Positions 43,345 to 52,096 of a stretch of 64,000 bases of DNA are shown here, piece after piece (the first letter of the stretch is position 1; each line of letters opens with the position of its first letter). The notes under the pieces are model-generated. The model was given only the letters and a program-made list of their open reading frames with translations. It did not search any database and was not told the DNA's origin. The translations under genes and the position numbers were made by a program. This DNA is from Treponema sp. OMZ 838 (GTDB taxonomy: Bacteria > Spirochaetota > Spirochaetia > Treponematales > Treponemataceae): NCBI RefSeq assembly GCF_000775995.1, contig NZ_CP009227.1, positions 2,644,068-2,708,067 on the forward strand, written 5' to 3'.

Positions 43345-43650
43345 ATGGTAAGCAAACAAAAATACAATGAAATTTTCAAACTAAAAGGTATGCTTGAAAA
43401 AGCAGCCATACCTTTTGATTTTAGCGAACTGAACGGCGGTTTTCATATCGTATATCCATGCTCTGATGGCGCGGTCTGCTCTGTCATTGAGCATGACTTT
43501 AGCTATGGTCGTCGGAAGGATTTACTTGAAATACAAGGTCTTATGACTGAAAAGGAAAGACTTGACACAGACGATGATGTGCTTGGGTTTTTAACTGCGC
43601 AAGATGTATTTAACCGTATTGAAAAGCACTATAAAAATGAGGAGGCATAA
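43345..43650 (+). CDS. Unknown phage protein
   Basis: 101 aa. 'DFSELNGGFHIVYPCSDGAVCSVIEHDFSYG' contributes a beta-rich core near 25-55 and the C-terminus is acidic. It has SD gaggaggtaa. Related to no family I recognise; it lies in a block of small early genes that may be anti-defence or regulatory. Confidence 0.6.
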   Translation: MVSKQKYNEIFKLKGMLEKAAIPFDFSELNGGFHIVYPCSDGAVCSVIEHDFSYGRRKDLLEIQGLMTEKERLDTDDDVLGFLTAQDVFNRIEKHYKNEEA

Positions 43651-43653
43651 ATC

Positions 43654-44118
43654 ATGGAATTTGACAAATCGAGAGTATACACCGCGCTTAATGCGGATGA
43701 ATTGAAGATTGGGAGTGAGTGTTTTTTTGCTGATACGATATTTCACCTACGAAAAGAAGTAACAACTTGGTTCATCTCAAGTACGCTTGAAAGAATAGAA
43801 AGCGACGATTTCACTGCACGCTTTGTAGACGAAGGTGGCAATCGTTATATCTATGCCTACCTTATCGAACCGCCCGCCGAACCGAAATACAAGCCGTTTG
43901 AAAGCAATAAAAAAGTGCTGGAAGCAATTAAAAAACACGGCGGATGGGTACAACATAAAGAAGATGGTTCTTTCTTTTTTATTTGCGGTATAGATATAGA
44001 TGGAGGAGAGGAAGAGGCTATACAGATGGGAGTCGTTTGGTATGAAGTAGGTGAGCTCTTTAGCAACTATGTCTTTGCCGACGACGGCAGCCCCTGCGGA
44101 GAATTGATGGAGGAATAA
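43654..44118 (+). CDS. Unknown phage protein
   Basis: 154 aa; starts 'MEFDKSRVYTALNADELKIGS'. It is acidic, with alternating strands and aromatic residues. It directly follows the preceding unknown gene (3-nt gap) and precedes another. No domain recognised. Confidence 0.65.
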   Translation: MEFDKSRVYTALNADELKIGSECFFADTIFHLRKEVTTWFISSTLERIESDDFTARFVDEGGNRYIYAYLIEPPAEPKYKPFESNKKVLEAIKKHGGWVQHKEDGSFFFICGIDIDGGEEEAIQMGVVWYEVGELFSNYVFADDGSPCGELMEE

Positions 44119-44122
44119 AATA

Positions 44123-44383
44123 ATGAAAAGACTTGCAACACATAGAGAGCTTGCAAAATGGTGCGCACAAGGGAAAGGTGAATGGATGCACCGACCATCT
44201 AATTCAGGCACTGTGTACACGATGTATAAATATAACGAAGGTGAAGCGGATTGCTGTATCACAGAACATGCAATAACAAAGCAACGGATTGTCGTTCGGC
44301 GTTGGAACAGTATGGAGTGGAACGCTCCGACAAAGGAATGTTTATATGACAACGCTAAAGGGACTGAGATATATGAACACTAA
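44123..44383 (+). CDS. Unknown phage protein
   Basis: 86 aa. 'LATHRELAKWCAQGKGEW' starts a small basic/aromatic protein. 'IVVRRWNSMEWNAPTKECLYD' follows near the end. Its 3' end overlaps the next gene by 11 nt. Unknown function. Confidence 0.6.
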   Translation: MKRLATHRELAKWCAQGKGEWMHRPSNSGTVYTMYKYNEGEADCCITEHAITKQRIVVRRWNSMEWNAPTKECLYDNAKGTEIYEH

Positions 44384-44615
44384 AAAAGAAAAGCGTATAT
44401 ATTACGATCCTTCGGATATGGAACTCCGTTCATCAGCGCTTTGTTTTTCGATGAAGTTTAAGGGCGATGTGGTAACGAGCGAATTTCTCCGTTATAACGT
44501 TATCTCCCGTCGCGGCGATATTATTGAATTGTATATCGAAGAAAAAGATATGTATGTGCACCTGTCATTAGCCGATTTTTTGCGCTGCATTAAAAATTAT
44601 GAGAATGACAAATGA
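44373..44615 (+). CDS. Unknown phage protein
   Basis: 80 aa from the ATG at 44373 (MNTKKEKRIYYDPSDMEL...), within the end of the preceding gene. The frame is open further up, but that part is antisense-like overlap. It is beta-rich ('YNVISRRGDIIELYIEEKD'). The last codons overlap the methyltransferase remnant start (44612). Confidence 0.6.
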   Translation: MNTKKEKRIYYDPSDMELRSSALCFSMKFKGDVVTSEFLRYNVISRRGDIIELYIEEKDMYVHLSLADFLRCIKNYENDK

Positions 44616-44725
44616 CCTACCTATCCGTCTGCTCCGGTATAGAAGCGGTAAGCGTTGCATGGGAGCTTTACAATCGGAAACAGTATGGCGGTTCCGGTAA
44701 TGCGGTGGATTGGAGAAAGGATTAA
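44612..44725 (+). pseudogene. Remnant of a C5-cytosine DNA methyltransferase
   Basis: 37 aa frame MTYLSVCSGIEAVSVAWE..., which is exactly the N-terminal FAD-like SAM motif of phage Dcm-type enzymes ('LSVCSGIEAASVAW'). After about 18 residues it no longer matches and ends '...QYGGSGNAVDWRKD'; the 'GNAV' recalls the Dcm C-terminal 'GNAV' motif. This would fit one large in-frame deletion of the middle of the gene. It is too short to be active. Confidence 0.65.
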
Positions 44726-44773
44726 AATGATGGAGGGGTAAATAAATCTAAAAACATCCTAAAAAGTCGCCTT

Positions 44774-44792
44774 GAGCATGACTATAAGGGTA
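44774..44792 (+). promoter_or_regulatory. Repeated 19-bp motif, copy 1
   Basis: agcatgactataagggtat, located 65 nt upstream of the terS start. It differs from the copy at 50681-50699 in 2 of 19 positions. Contains TATAAG, a possible -10 box. A 20-codon frame (MAYNVLSAQKAF...) starts directly after it. Confidence 0.5.
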
Positions 44793-44856
44793 TGGCATAC
44801 AATGTTTTATCCGCTCAAAAAGCATTTCATAAATCCGAAATTCCGAAGGGGTAGGC

Positions 44857-45213
44857 ATGGGCGGTAGAAAGAAAAAGCATTACAAAAGACAAGAACTACT
44901 TGAAGCGATAAAAAATTCGGGAGGCATAATTACAACGATAGCTCTTGCTCTTGGTTGTGATTGGCATACGGCAAAAGCGAATATAGACCGGCACGAAGAA
45001 ACACGGGAAGCGTATAGGGATGAGCTTGAAACAGGACTTGACCTCGTAGAGGGTAAGGCGTTCGAGCAAGCGCGGGGCGGAGACGGAGCAATGATCCGCT
45101 TTATTCTTGCAACCAAAGGACGAGCGCGAGGGTATGGAGACGCCCCGCCACCTGAAAGCACTGCTCTAGAAGATAACACGTTGAGGATAGAAATAGATGA
45201 CACTACCGAGTAG
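44857..45213 (+). CDS. terS: Terminase small subunit
   Basis: 118 aa. The N-terminal HTH 'LEAIKNSGGIITTIALALGCDWHTAKANI' region and the following 'AMIRFILATKGRARGYGDAP' part are typical of PBSX-type TerS proteins. It binds the packaging start and nucleates the large subunit. It overlaps terL by 17 nt. Confidence 0.8.
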   Translation: MGGRKKKHYKRQELLEAIKNSGGIITTIALALGCDWHTAKANIDRHEETREAYRDELETGLDLVEGKAFEQARGGDGAMIRFILATKGRARGYGDAPPPESTALEDNTLRIEIDDTTE

Positions 45214-46501
45214 TACCCTTTTTGCAAAAGTATACAATAGCGCATTCAAGGCAATTATGGCGCATAAAAAAGAGCGGTATACGTTTACCGGCGGGCGAGC
45301 AAGCTGTAAATCATCGTTTATCTCGATTTGCATTGTCCTATTGATTGTTATGTTTCCAGATTATAACGCGCTCGTTATCCGAAAGACGGCCAACACTTTG
45401 CGCCGTTCCGTGTTTGAACAGATCGTATGGGCAATAAGGCTTTTAGGTCTTGAGCGCCGGTTCCAGATACCGCGCAGTCAAACTGCTGCCTTGCCGATTA
45501 TCTACAACCGCGGAGGCAGCATACAGCAGCGGATATTATTCGCAGGCTGCGATGATCCGGAAAAAATCAAATCACTGAAAACCGCATCGGGGTATTTTGC
45601 TATTTTGTGGGTAGAAGAAAAGACTGAATTTTCAGCAAATGAATTGCAGAATATCCGTATATCAGCATTACGCGGCGGCAAGACATTTTATATCTTTGAA
45701 AGCTATAACCCACCGAGTGCTACACGGCACTGGTGTAATATTGAAGCGCGCACACCCGATAGCAACCGCATGGTAATACACACTACCTATCTCGACATCC
45801 CGGCGGCGTGGCTAGGGGAGGCAATCCTCCACGATATAGCGCATACAAAAGAGACGAACGAGCGAGCATACCGGAATATCTACCTTGGAGAAGCAACCGG
45901 TACCGGCTTAAACGTCTTTGAAAATGTCAAACTACAACCGATTACGGACGATCAGATAAAGGCATTTGATTACCTATACCGCGGCGTTGACTGGGGCTAT
46001 TACCCCGATCCGTTCCAGTATGTAGCAGTCGCATATCAAAAAGCGACGCTCTATGTTTTTGATGAAATGCGACTTTACAAGCACGGAAACATAGAAGCGT
46101 TCAATGCCTTAAAAGACCACATGAATAACCAGCACGACAGGTACCGGTTCGATACGCGACAAGAGGGCGAAAAAGACGGAATAGCACTGGAGCGCATTAC
46201 CGCCGATAGTGCGGAGCCGAAAAGCATCGCAGACTTTCGGGCGTTTGGAGCGGATATGCGCGGGGCAATAAAGGGAGCGGGCAGCAGGGACGCCGGTTTT
46301 AAGTGGTTGCAAGGGTTGGATTCTATCATCATTGATCCGGTACGGTGTCCGCACGCAGCCGATGAGTTTACCCTCTATGAGTACGAAATAGACAAGCGAA
46401 GCGGAGACGTAATGACAGGATACCCAGACGGACAGCCGGACCACTGTATGGACGCGGTGCGGTATGCAATGGAAGCAGTGTACCGGCGAGCGGGGGCGTA
46501 A
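45197..46501 (+). CDS. terL: Terminase large subunit
   Basis: 434 aa PBSX/SPP1-like TerL. The ATPase part has the P-loop variant 'FTGGRASCKSSFISI' near 25-40 and Walker B 'FAILWVEEKTEFS' near 130. The nuclease part (about 245-434) has 'YRGVDWGYYPDPFQYVAV' (first Asp), 'ITADSAEPKSIADFR' (second Asp) and the final 'DHCMDAVRYAMEAVY' (third Asp). It cuts and pumps DNA into the prohead. Confidence 0.92.
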   Translation: MTLPSSTLFAKVYNSAFKAIMAHKKERYTFTGGRASCKSSFISICIVLLIVMFPDYNALVIRKTANTLRRSVFEQIVWAIRLLGLERRFQIPRSQTAALPIIYNRGGSIQQRILFAGCDDPEKIKSLKTASGYFAILWVEEKTEFSANELQNIRISALRGGKTFYIFESYNPPSATRHWCNIEARTPDSNRMVIHTTYLDIPAAWLGEAILHDIAHTKETNERAYRNIYLGEATGTGLNVFENVKLQPITDDQIKAFDYLYRGVDWGYYPDPFQYVAVAYQKATLYVFDEMRLYKHGNIEAFNALKDHMNNQHDRYRFDTRQEGEKDGIALERITADSAEPKSIADFRAFGADMRGAIKGAGSRDAGFKWLQGLDSIIIDPVRCPHAADEFTLYEYEIDKRSGDVMTGYPDGQPDHCMDAVRYAMEAVYRRAGA

Positions 46502-46528
46502 GATGACTATAGGGAGTAGAGACGCACA

Positions 46529-47914
46529 ATGTTTGAAGCGATAAAAGGATTTTTTATGAACATACTAAACCTCTTTAAAAGTTACACCATCAAAGAAGTA
46601 ACCGGTATCGATACGCATATTTCAAGCGTTATGTATGAGCGTATCAGGCTCTGGGCTGATATGGCCGCGGGGCAGGCTCCATGGAATGAGAAAGCCCCGC
46701 CGTGCGGTGTGCTTGACCAGATAGCGGGACGGCTTGCCATGATGGTATTACGTGAGATTGCCATAGAAGTACGAAGCGATGCTATTAAACCGGTATTGGA
46801 GCATTTAGACGCAAACATAGATAAAATCGTTGAGTATATTACGCTTTTAGGCAGCGCTCTAATACGACCGATTTACAGCGCAGGCAAGCTCCAATATGAA
46901 GCGTTGCCATTAGGGAACTACTTACCGACAAGCTATGATTTTGACGGCACCCTTACCGGCGCGCTGATATTCAAGCAGATTGTAGACGGCAAAAAGCTGT
47001 ATTTATTGGTAGAGCAACACACCTACAAAGACGGCGCTCATTCGGTTGAATGCACCCTATACCGTAACGACCTCGGAAGTATGCATAAGGTCAACTTAAC
47101 CGATTGCCAGCAAACCGCCGACATAACCCCTGCGTATACATGGCAGCACGTCAAGCAGCCGATGATTATTGAGTTTCGCAATCACAGCACCAATAAAATT
47201 GACGGCTCAAACGTACCGGTTGCAATTATCGCCGGTGCTGAAAATCTGATACGGGATGCAGACGAGCAGTACGAGCGAATGAACTGGGAGCAAGAAGGCG
47301 GAGAGCTTAGGGTATTTGCCGACCGCGATATGTTTGAAAAGCGGGTGATAAGGGACGGCGGCACGGTTGGGGTGAAAATGACAAAAAGCCTCAATCGGCT
47401 CGTTACGATGATAGACGGGGATGGCAGCCCCGACGGCAAGAAGATTACCGAACACGCCCCCGACCTCCGCACCGCTTCACAAAATGAAATGTTTCAACAG
47501 ATACTCCGCCGCATTGAACTTACCTGCAACATCGGCAAGGGGACGATTTCCGATATGGAAAGCGTTCAGCAAACCGCAACGCAGTATTCAGGCGGCAGGC
47601 AGGAACTCTACGCAATCATTGACCGGATAGAGGATGAAATAGAGGTAAAGTACCAGCAATGCGCCGATGTCTTTGCGTATATGGCAGCCGCTTATGGTCT
47701 AGGCAGCAATGATAGCCATATTACCGTTACATGGAACGATGATGCCACACGAAAAGATGTGGTACAAGCAAAGCAGTTAGAGATGCAAGAGATTAGCGCC
47801 GGAATACGGGACAAATGGGAGTACCGGCGGGACTTTTTCGGAGAAGATGAACCAACCGCTAAAGCGAATGTCCCGATTGAACCGGTGCAGTCAAGCCCTT
47901 TTGATTTAGCGTAA
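46529..47914 (+). CDS. Portal protein (SPP1 gp6-like)
   Basis: 461 aa. It follows terL. An N-terminal helix, then 'MIIEFRNHSTNKIDGSNVPVAIIAGAENLIRDADEQYERMNWEQE', read over positions about 212-256, marks SPP1-type portals. 'TQYSGGRQELYAIIDRIEDEIE' follows. It forms the dodecameric DNA channel. An alternative start at 46556 (MNILNLFKSY) is possible. Confidence 0.88.
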   Translation: MFEAIKGFFMNILNLFKSYTIKEVTGIDTHISSVMYERIRLWADMAAGQAPWNEKAPPCGVLDQIAGRLAMMVLREIAIEVRSDAIKPVLEHLDANIDKIVEYITLLGSALIRPIYSAGKLQYEALPLGNYLPTSYDFDGTLTGALIFKQIVDGKKLYLLVEQHTYKDGAHSVECTLYRNDLGSMHKVNLTDCQQTADITPAYTWQHVKQPMIIEFRNHSTNKIDGSNVPVAIIAGAENLIRDADEQYERMNWEQEGGELRVFADRDMFEKRVIRDGGTVGVKMTKSLNRLVTMIDGDGSPDGKKITEHAPDLRTASQNEMFQQILRRIELTCNIGKGTISDMESVQQTATQYSGGRQELYAIIDRIEDEIEVKYQQCADVFAYMAAAYGLGSNDSHITVTWNDDATRKDVVQAKQLEMQEISAGIRDKWEYRRDFFGEDEPTAKANVPIEPVQSSPFDLA

Positions 47915-47930
47915 AGGAAGGAGGTATAAA

Positions 47931-48404
47931 ATGGAAATTACAGAGTATAATATTCAAGAGGCAATTCAAGCTTTAAGGCAATGTGCAGCGGAGCATGAAA
48001 GCGAGCACGTTTGTACCGGAGCTGTTGTAACAAAGGATATATGCCACGATGTTGCCATATATCTGGAAAATAATGCACGACAAGCAAAAAAATTAAAAAG
48101 AATTTCTCTCGAGCTTAAAAAAGAGGAAGTTCTAGAGTACCTTATAGAAAATTGTTCAAAATTATTATATTTTGCAGCAACGCAATTGCGTAATTTTAAT
48201 GGAAAAACCCCTACAGAGATCAGCATGAGCAGCAATGCAATACGACTTGAAAAACAATCGGCAGAAGTTTTATTTGCTCTCGAGTTATCCATAACATTAC
48301 TACATCCGAATTACCCCGAAACCTTTAAGCGAATACAGAAACTGCGCAACGAGCGGCTAGACTACTTTATGCACGTCTTGAACATGAATACCAATATGGA
48401 ATAG
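47931..48404 (+). CDS. Unknown phage protein between portal and minor head genes
   Basis: 157 aa, mostly helical, Glu/Lys/Ala-rich. SD aaggaaggaggt. No domain recognised. Its place between portal and minor head genes suggests a structural or regulatory role in head assembly, but that is inference. Confidence 0.65.
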   Translation: MEITEYNIQEAIQALRQCAAEHESEHVCTGAVVTKDICHDVAIYLENNARQAKKLKRISLELKKEEVLEYLIENCSKLLYFAATQLRNFNGKTPTEISMSSNAIRLEKQSAEVLFALELSITLLHPNYPETFKRIQKLRNERLDYFMHVLNMNTNME

Positions 48405-48407
48405 TCC

Positions 48408-50384
48408 ATGCTCTCGCCCCGCTACCTTGCCGGTCTTTCGGATGACCTCGTAGAAATTTACTCACAACTTGAAATCGACATACTCCGCGATATGGCGCGG
48501 CGTCTTGCGCGGGTAGGTAAAATCACCGAGGCAACCAAATGGCAAGCGCAAGTACTAACCGAGGCGGGCGGATTAAAACAGGATATCGCGCGGATATTGC
48601 ATAAATACGATAAGCGCATTGTTCAAGAGATACAGGAAATCTTTAACGACGCCCTGATAAAAAACGCCCGCGCCGACAATCGCATTTTTGCCGAAGCGAC
48701 CGGCCGCACCATAAGCGATAACAATGCGCAAATGATGCTTGCGACAATGAAAAAAACGCATGAAGATTTATCACGTCTTACCCTTACCAGCGCCGAGGTA
48801 ACGAACAAAACCTTTCTCAAACAGGCAAACAATGCGTATATGCAAGTAACAAGCGGCGCATTCGATTACGATACGGCAATGAAGATAGCCGCAAATGAAA
48901 TAGCGAAAAACGGCGTAACAACAATGATAACCTATACGAACAATGCCAAGCCCGTAAGGCGCAGCCTTGAAAGCGCCGTTCGTATGAATATCCTAACCGG
49001 TGTCAATCAAACCGCTTCACAGCAAACGATGGATAACTGCGAGGCACTCGATTGCGATTTAGTAGAGGTTACCGCGCATATAGGAGCAAGACCTGAACAT
49101 GAAGAATGGCAGGGTAAGGTATACAGCGTAAGCGGCAAAAGCGAAAAATACCCGCCGTTTAGTGTATGCGGTTACGGAGAGGCGGATGGTATCTGCGGTA
49201 TCAACTGCCGACATTCCTTTTATCCGTATTTTGAAGGGATGGAAAAACACTACAGCCAAGACGATTTAGACGAAATGAGTAAGGAGACGGTAGACTACAA
49301 CGGCAAAAGCTATAGCCGCTATGAAGGGGAACAGCAATTACGGCATATTGAACGGACAATACGGCACTACAAAAAAGAAGCAGCAACACAGGATGCAATG
49401 GGGATTGATAACACCGCCGCCCGCCGTAAAATCGGCGAATGGCAGGCAAAGGCGCGGGACTTTACCGAGCAAACCGGTATTAGACGCGACAGGGCGAGAG
49501 AGTATATCGGAATGCCGAACGGAGAAAAACAGCCGAAAGCGTTGAAACCGCAAGTAGTGCACGCATTTACACAATCCCAGCCGGTCAATCAAGCAGTTGT
49601 ACAAAAGATGGCTGACATGAACGCCAAAGCTGATACCTTCTATGTTGCAAGTAGCAGCCTAGATAATCTTGTTACAAAAGCGCAACATACGCAAACAATG
49701 ACAACTATACAAAAAATACAGCCGGTAGAAGGAAAGAATTTAGCAGGGAGATTATTTGTTAAACGAGACCTCAAAGATATAAACGAGGTATTAAAAGCGC
49801 AAGGCTTTGACGGCAAGCCAACCGTTCTCAATAAAACCGAATTTTTGAAGGCCGTAAAAGATGACACCTTTATAGCGCAACGGACATACACCGCACCAAG
49901 CAAAGAGAAACTCGATGAGTATATCAATATGTTGCGAAGCGGCGATTTTTATGTCGACTGCAGAACTGGCGGCAGAGCGCACGGGAAAGGAATGTATGCA
50001 GCGGCGGATTATACGAAAGGTAAAGACTTACGCCGTGTGATTGATGAGATGACACATTATCAAAATCTTGGCGCAATCCAGCGCGGCGAGCATTACACTA
50101 TGACCGAAACATTGACAATAGATCCGAGTGCAAGGATTATTGATGAAGCGAATGTCGTAAATGAATTTATTTACCGATACACGCAAGAGCTAAAGGCTCA
50201 AGGCTATTCAACAAGAGAAATAAACGATAAAATCATTAGTAACGGCTGGAGGAATCGTGATAAAGGCGTTCTTGCCTCACTTATGGGATATGACGTAATA
50301 CGAGCAATCCCAAGTCCGTTCCGTGCTGATTACATGGTTATATTAAACCGTACAAAACTCATTTTACTAGGAGGAAACGAATGA
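48408..50384 (+). CDS. Phage minor head protein (Phage_min_cap2) with C-terminal ADP-ribosyltransferase-like domain
   Basis: 658 aa. The N-terminal half matches minor capsid protein 2, with 'HIGARPEHEEWQGKVYS' and the Cys/His cluster 'GICGINCRHSFYPYFEGM' near 260-285. Residues about 400-658 are a second domain with the pattern 'FYVDCRTGGRAHGKGMYAAADY' (positions about 515-536) and a final 'DYMVILNRTKLILLGG'. This resembles ADP-ribosyltransferase toxin/effector folds found at the tails of some phage head proteins. It may be ejected into the host with the DNA. Confidence 0.78.
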   Translation: MLSPRYLAGLSDDLVEIYSQLEIDILRDMARRLARVGKITEATKWQAQVLTEAGGLKQDIARILHKYDKRIVQEIQEIFNDALIKNARADNRIFAEATGRTISDNNAQMMLATMKKTHEDLSRLTLTSAEVTNKTFLKQANNAYMQVTSGAFDYDTAMKIAANEIAKNGVTTMITYTNNAKPVRRSLESAVRMNILTGVNQTASQQTMDNCEALDCDLVEVTAHIGARPEHEEWQGKVYSVSGKSEKYPPFSVCGYGEADGICGINCRHSFYPYFEGMEKHYSQDDLDEMSKETVDYNGKSYSRYEGEQQLRHIERTIRHYKKEAATQDAMGIDNTAARRKIGEWQAKARDFTEQTGIRRDRAREYIGMPNGEKQPKALKPQVVHAFTQSQPVNQAVVQKMADMNAKADTFYVASSSLDNLVTKAQHTQTMTTIQKIQPVEGKNLAGRLFVKRDLKDINEVLKAQGFDGKPTVLNKTEFLKAVKDDTFIAQRTYTAPSKEKLDEYINMLRSGDFYVDCRTGGRAHGKGMYAAADYTKGKDLRRVIDEMTHYQNLGAIQRGEHYTMTETLTIDPSARIIDEANVVNEFIYRYTQELKAQGYSTREINDKIISNGWRNRDKGVLASLMGYDVIRAIPSPFRADYMVILNRTKLILLGGNE

Positions 50385-50590
50385 GCAACGAAAATCATAT
50401 AGGCATAAGATATTCAAAAGATGGTGATATTGAAACATACGACACACGGACGGGGAAAACAACGGGACATATCTCAACAATGGGAAATATGATAGAGGAA
50501 ACGCAGGAAGATAGAGAGCGCTACGAAAAAGAATGGGAAGAGGCAATGAAAAAGCACGGCTATGTCTATCACCGGCGGCGGACAAAATAG
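50381..50590 (+). CDS. Small unknown phage protein
   Basis: 69 aa, overlapping the minor head stop by 4 nt. 'GIRYSKDGDIETYDTRTGKTT' near the N-terminus and a charged helix afterwards. No family recognised; the coupling to the ART-tailed head protein suggests a helper or immunity role, but that is only positional. Confidence 0.55.
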   Translation: MSNENHIGIRYSKDGDIETYDTRTGKTTGHISTMGNMIEETQEDRERYEKEWEEAMKKHGYVYHRRRTK

Positions 50591-50646
50591 CAAAGCTCAA
50601 AAACAACTTTAAATATTTATAACAAAAAAATAACACTTTTCTCATC

Positions 50647-50674
50647 AAAACCCGCATCTTTTTGCGGGTTTTTT
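50647..50674 (+). terminator. Intrinsic terminator between minor head and late genes
   Basis: aacccgca (50649-50656) pairs with tgcgggtt (50663-50670) around a T-rich loop, followed by TTTT. It would end the terS-to-50590 transcript just before the repeated motif at 50681. Confidence 0.75.
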
Positions 50675-50680
50675 CATTTC

Positions 50681-50699
50681 AGCCTAACTATAAGGGTAT
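50681..50699 (+). promoter_or_regulatory. Repeated 19-bp motif, copy 2
   Basis: agcctaactataagggtat directly downstream of an intrinsic terminator, which is where a new promoter would be expected. A gene starts with ATG at 50698, inside the last bases of the motif. If TATAAG is a -10 box the mRNA would begin at or beside the start codon (leaderless). Confidence 0.55.
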
Positions 50700-50862
50700 G
50701 AGAATAATCACAGATGAATTATATGCCGCACTTATTGCGCATTTAGCAAAAGACGAAAAGGTATCGCTTTTTCAAAAGCTGCTGTTGAGTAAGCCGATGG
50801 AGCAAGATACCGCGCCGCCTAGTGAAACGCTTGAAAGCGAGAATGAGGGGGACGCCGAATGA
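50698..50862 (+). CDS. Small unknown phage protein
   Basis: 54 aa from ATG 50698 (MRIITDELYAALIAHLAKDEK...). The frame is open further up, but the terminator at 50647-50674 makes an upstream start unlikely. It is acidic at the end and overlaps the next start by 4 nt. Confidence 0.5.
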   Translation: MRIITDELYAALIAHLAKDEKVSLFQKLLLSKPMEQDTAPPSETLESENEGDAE

Positions 50863-51209
50863 AATATATAAAAGGAATTCCGCGGGGCAATATCGGCGCA
50901 AGCAAATGGAATGTAGATGAAAATATTGCAGCAGGTCAAGGGATTTTTGCAACACCCCCTGATAGAGTTTCGATGGTTACTGTTTCGGTTCATATTCCTG
51001 AAGGACATGCCCGCTTTACTATTGAAGCAACTTATAGCAGCCCTTGGAATATTGGACAAGATGGAACCGGCGGCTACTGGGATCCTCCGGACGAAACCCA
51101 TACCGAATATACAGAGAATACAAACATTACCATTGCCAACACAGTAACAGGGGTGCGGGTTACCTGCCTGGATGCTGACAAGATAATCAACGTTTGTTTT
51201 GCGGGGTAG
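50859..51209 (+). CDS. Unknown phage protein, beta-rich
   Basis: 116 aa. 'FTIEATYSSPWNIGQDG' and 'NTVTGVRVTCLDADKIINV' suggest a small beta-sandwich like tail-fibre or decoration domains. It is directly followed by the fibre-like gene (51213). Confidence 0.6.
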   Translation: MKYIKGIPRGNIGASKWNVDENIAAGQGIFATPPDRVSMVTVSVHIPEGHARFTIEATYSSPWNIGQDGTGGYWDPPDETHTEYTENTNITIANTVTGVRVTCLDADKIINVCFAG

Positions 51210-51212
51210 GCT

Positions 51213-52082
51213 ATGCAATACGGAAACCTTATACCAAAGATATACCCGACAGGCATATTTATCCAGAGTATCGAACAGACTAAAACAAGCGACGAATCCG
51301 GCGGAGAGAATGTCTTTACGGCAACGCTTACCAATCATACGCAGCAGCATTTTGTAGTAAAAAACGGAAAGACGGGATCTGGCTGTGAAGGCATAAACGA
51401 GATACGGGCAAGTGTTGATAGTAATGTTGGAACGCCGAGCGTAGAAGTAGTCGAAACGGATGCAGGCGCTAAAAAAAATGTCAACTTTATTTTTAAAAAT
51501 CTGAAAGGTGAAACGGGCAATATCGCACTTACTGAAGAAGTAAAACAGCATATAAGCCAATCTGTTGCATCAGCGAATCAGTATACCAATAATTTGTTAA
51601 TCAAAATCTTTCAAAACGGCTATATCCAAGGGCCGGGGATGAAAAGCCCGCTGGAAGATACCGCCCTTCATTTTGAGGGCTATAGTTGGTACGAGGTCAA
51701 CTATGACGGTAACTTTTTTAGAGCGAAAGGGCGAAATGCGAAGCCGTTTAGTTCCAAAAAATTGACTAAAGAACAAATCAAGAATGGTGATTATATCTTT
51801 CAAGATGATGAGCAAGAGGATGCTATCAGGAATATAAAGGGCAGTTTTAAAAAAGGACAAGGAGGATATGAGAGTTTTGATTATACCGGCTGTTCTGGTG
51901 TTTTTCAAGCGAGCGATACCCATAGAACAAATGACACAGCCACTGGTGTGACAGTGTCGCAGTATGATAATACCAAGCAAATCATTTTTGACACATCAAA
52001 AGATTCAAACCTAAAAACAGCCGAAGAAAATCGATCTCGAAACTTGACTTTTATAGTCTGGGTATTGGTAAAAGACGAATAA
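51213..52082 (+). CDS. Tail-fibre/receptor-binding-like protein
   Basis: 289 aa. The first part is short beta/turn units ('NGKTGSGCEGINEIRASVD', 'FKNLKGETGNIALTEEVKQHI'). The 'KGETG' spacer recalls the collagen-like or fibre-neck repeats of tail proteins. A compact C-terminal domain (about 150-289) has many Trp/Tyr and Asn. Its place among head genes is unusual for a fibre. Function is inferred from composition only. Confidence 0.5.
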   Translation: MQYGNLIPKIYPTGIFIQSIEQTKTSDESGGENVFTATLTNHTQQHFVVKNGKTGSGCEGINEIRASVDSNVGTPSVEVVETDAGAKKNVNFIFKNLKGETGNIALTEEVKQHISQSVASANQYTNNLLIKIFQNGYIQGPGMKSPLEDTALHFEGYSWYEVNYDGNFFRAKGRNAKPFSSKKLTKEQIKNGDYIFQDDEQEDAIRNIKGSFKKGQGGYESFDYTGCSGVFQASDTHRTNDTATGVTVSQYDNTKQIIFDTSKDSNLKTAEENRSRNLTFIVWVLVKDE

Positions 52083-52096
52083 AAGGAGGTTATGCT

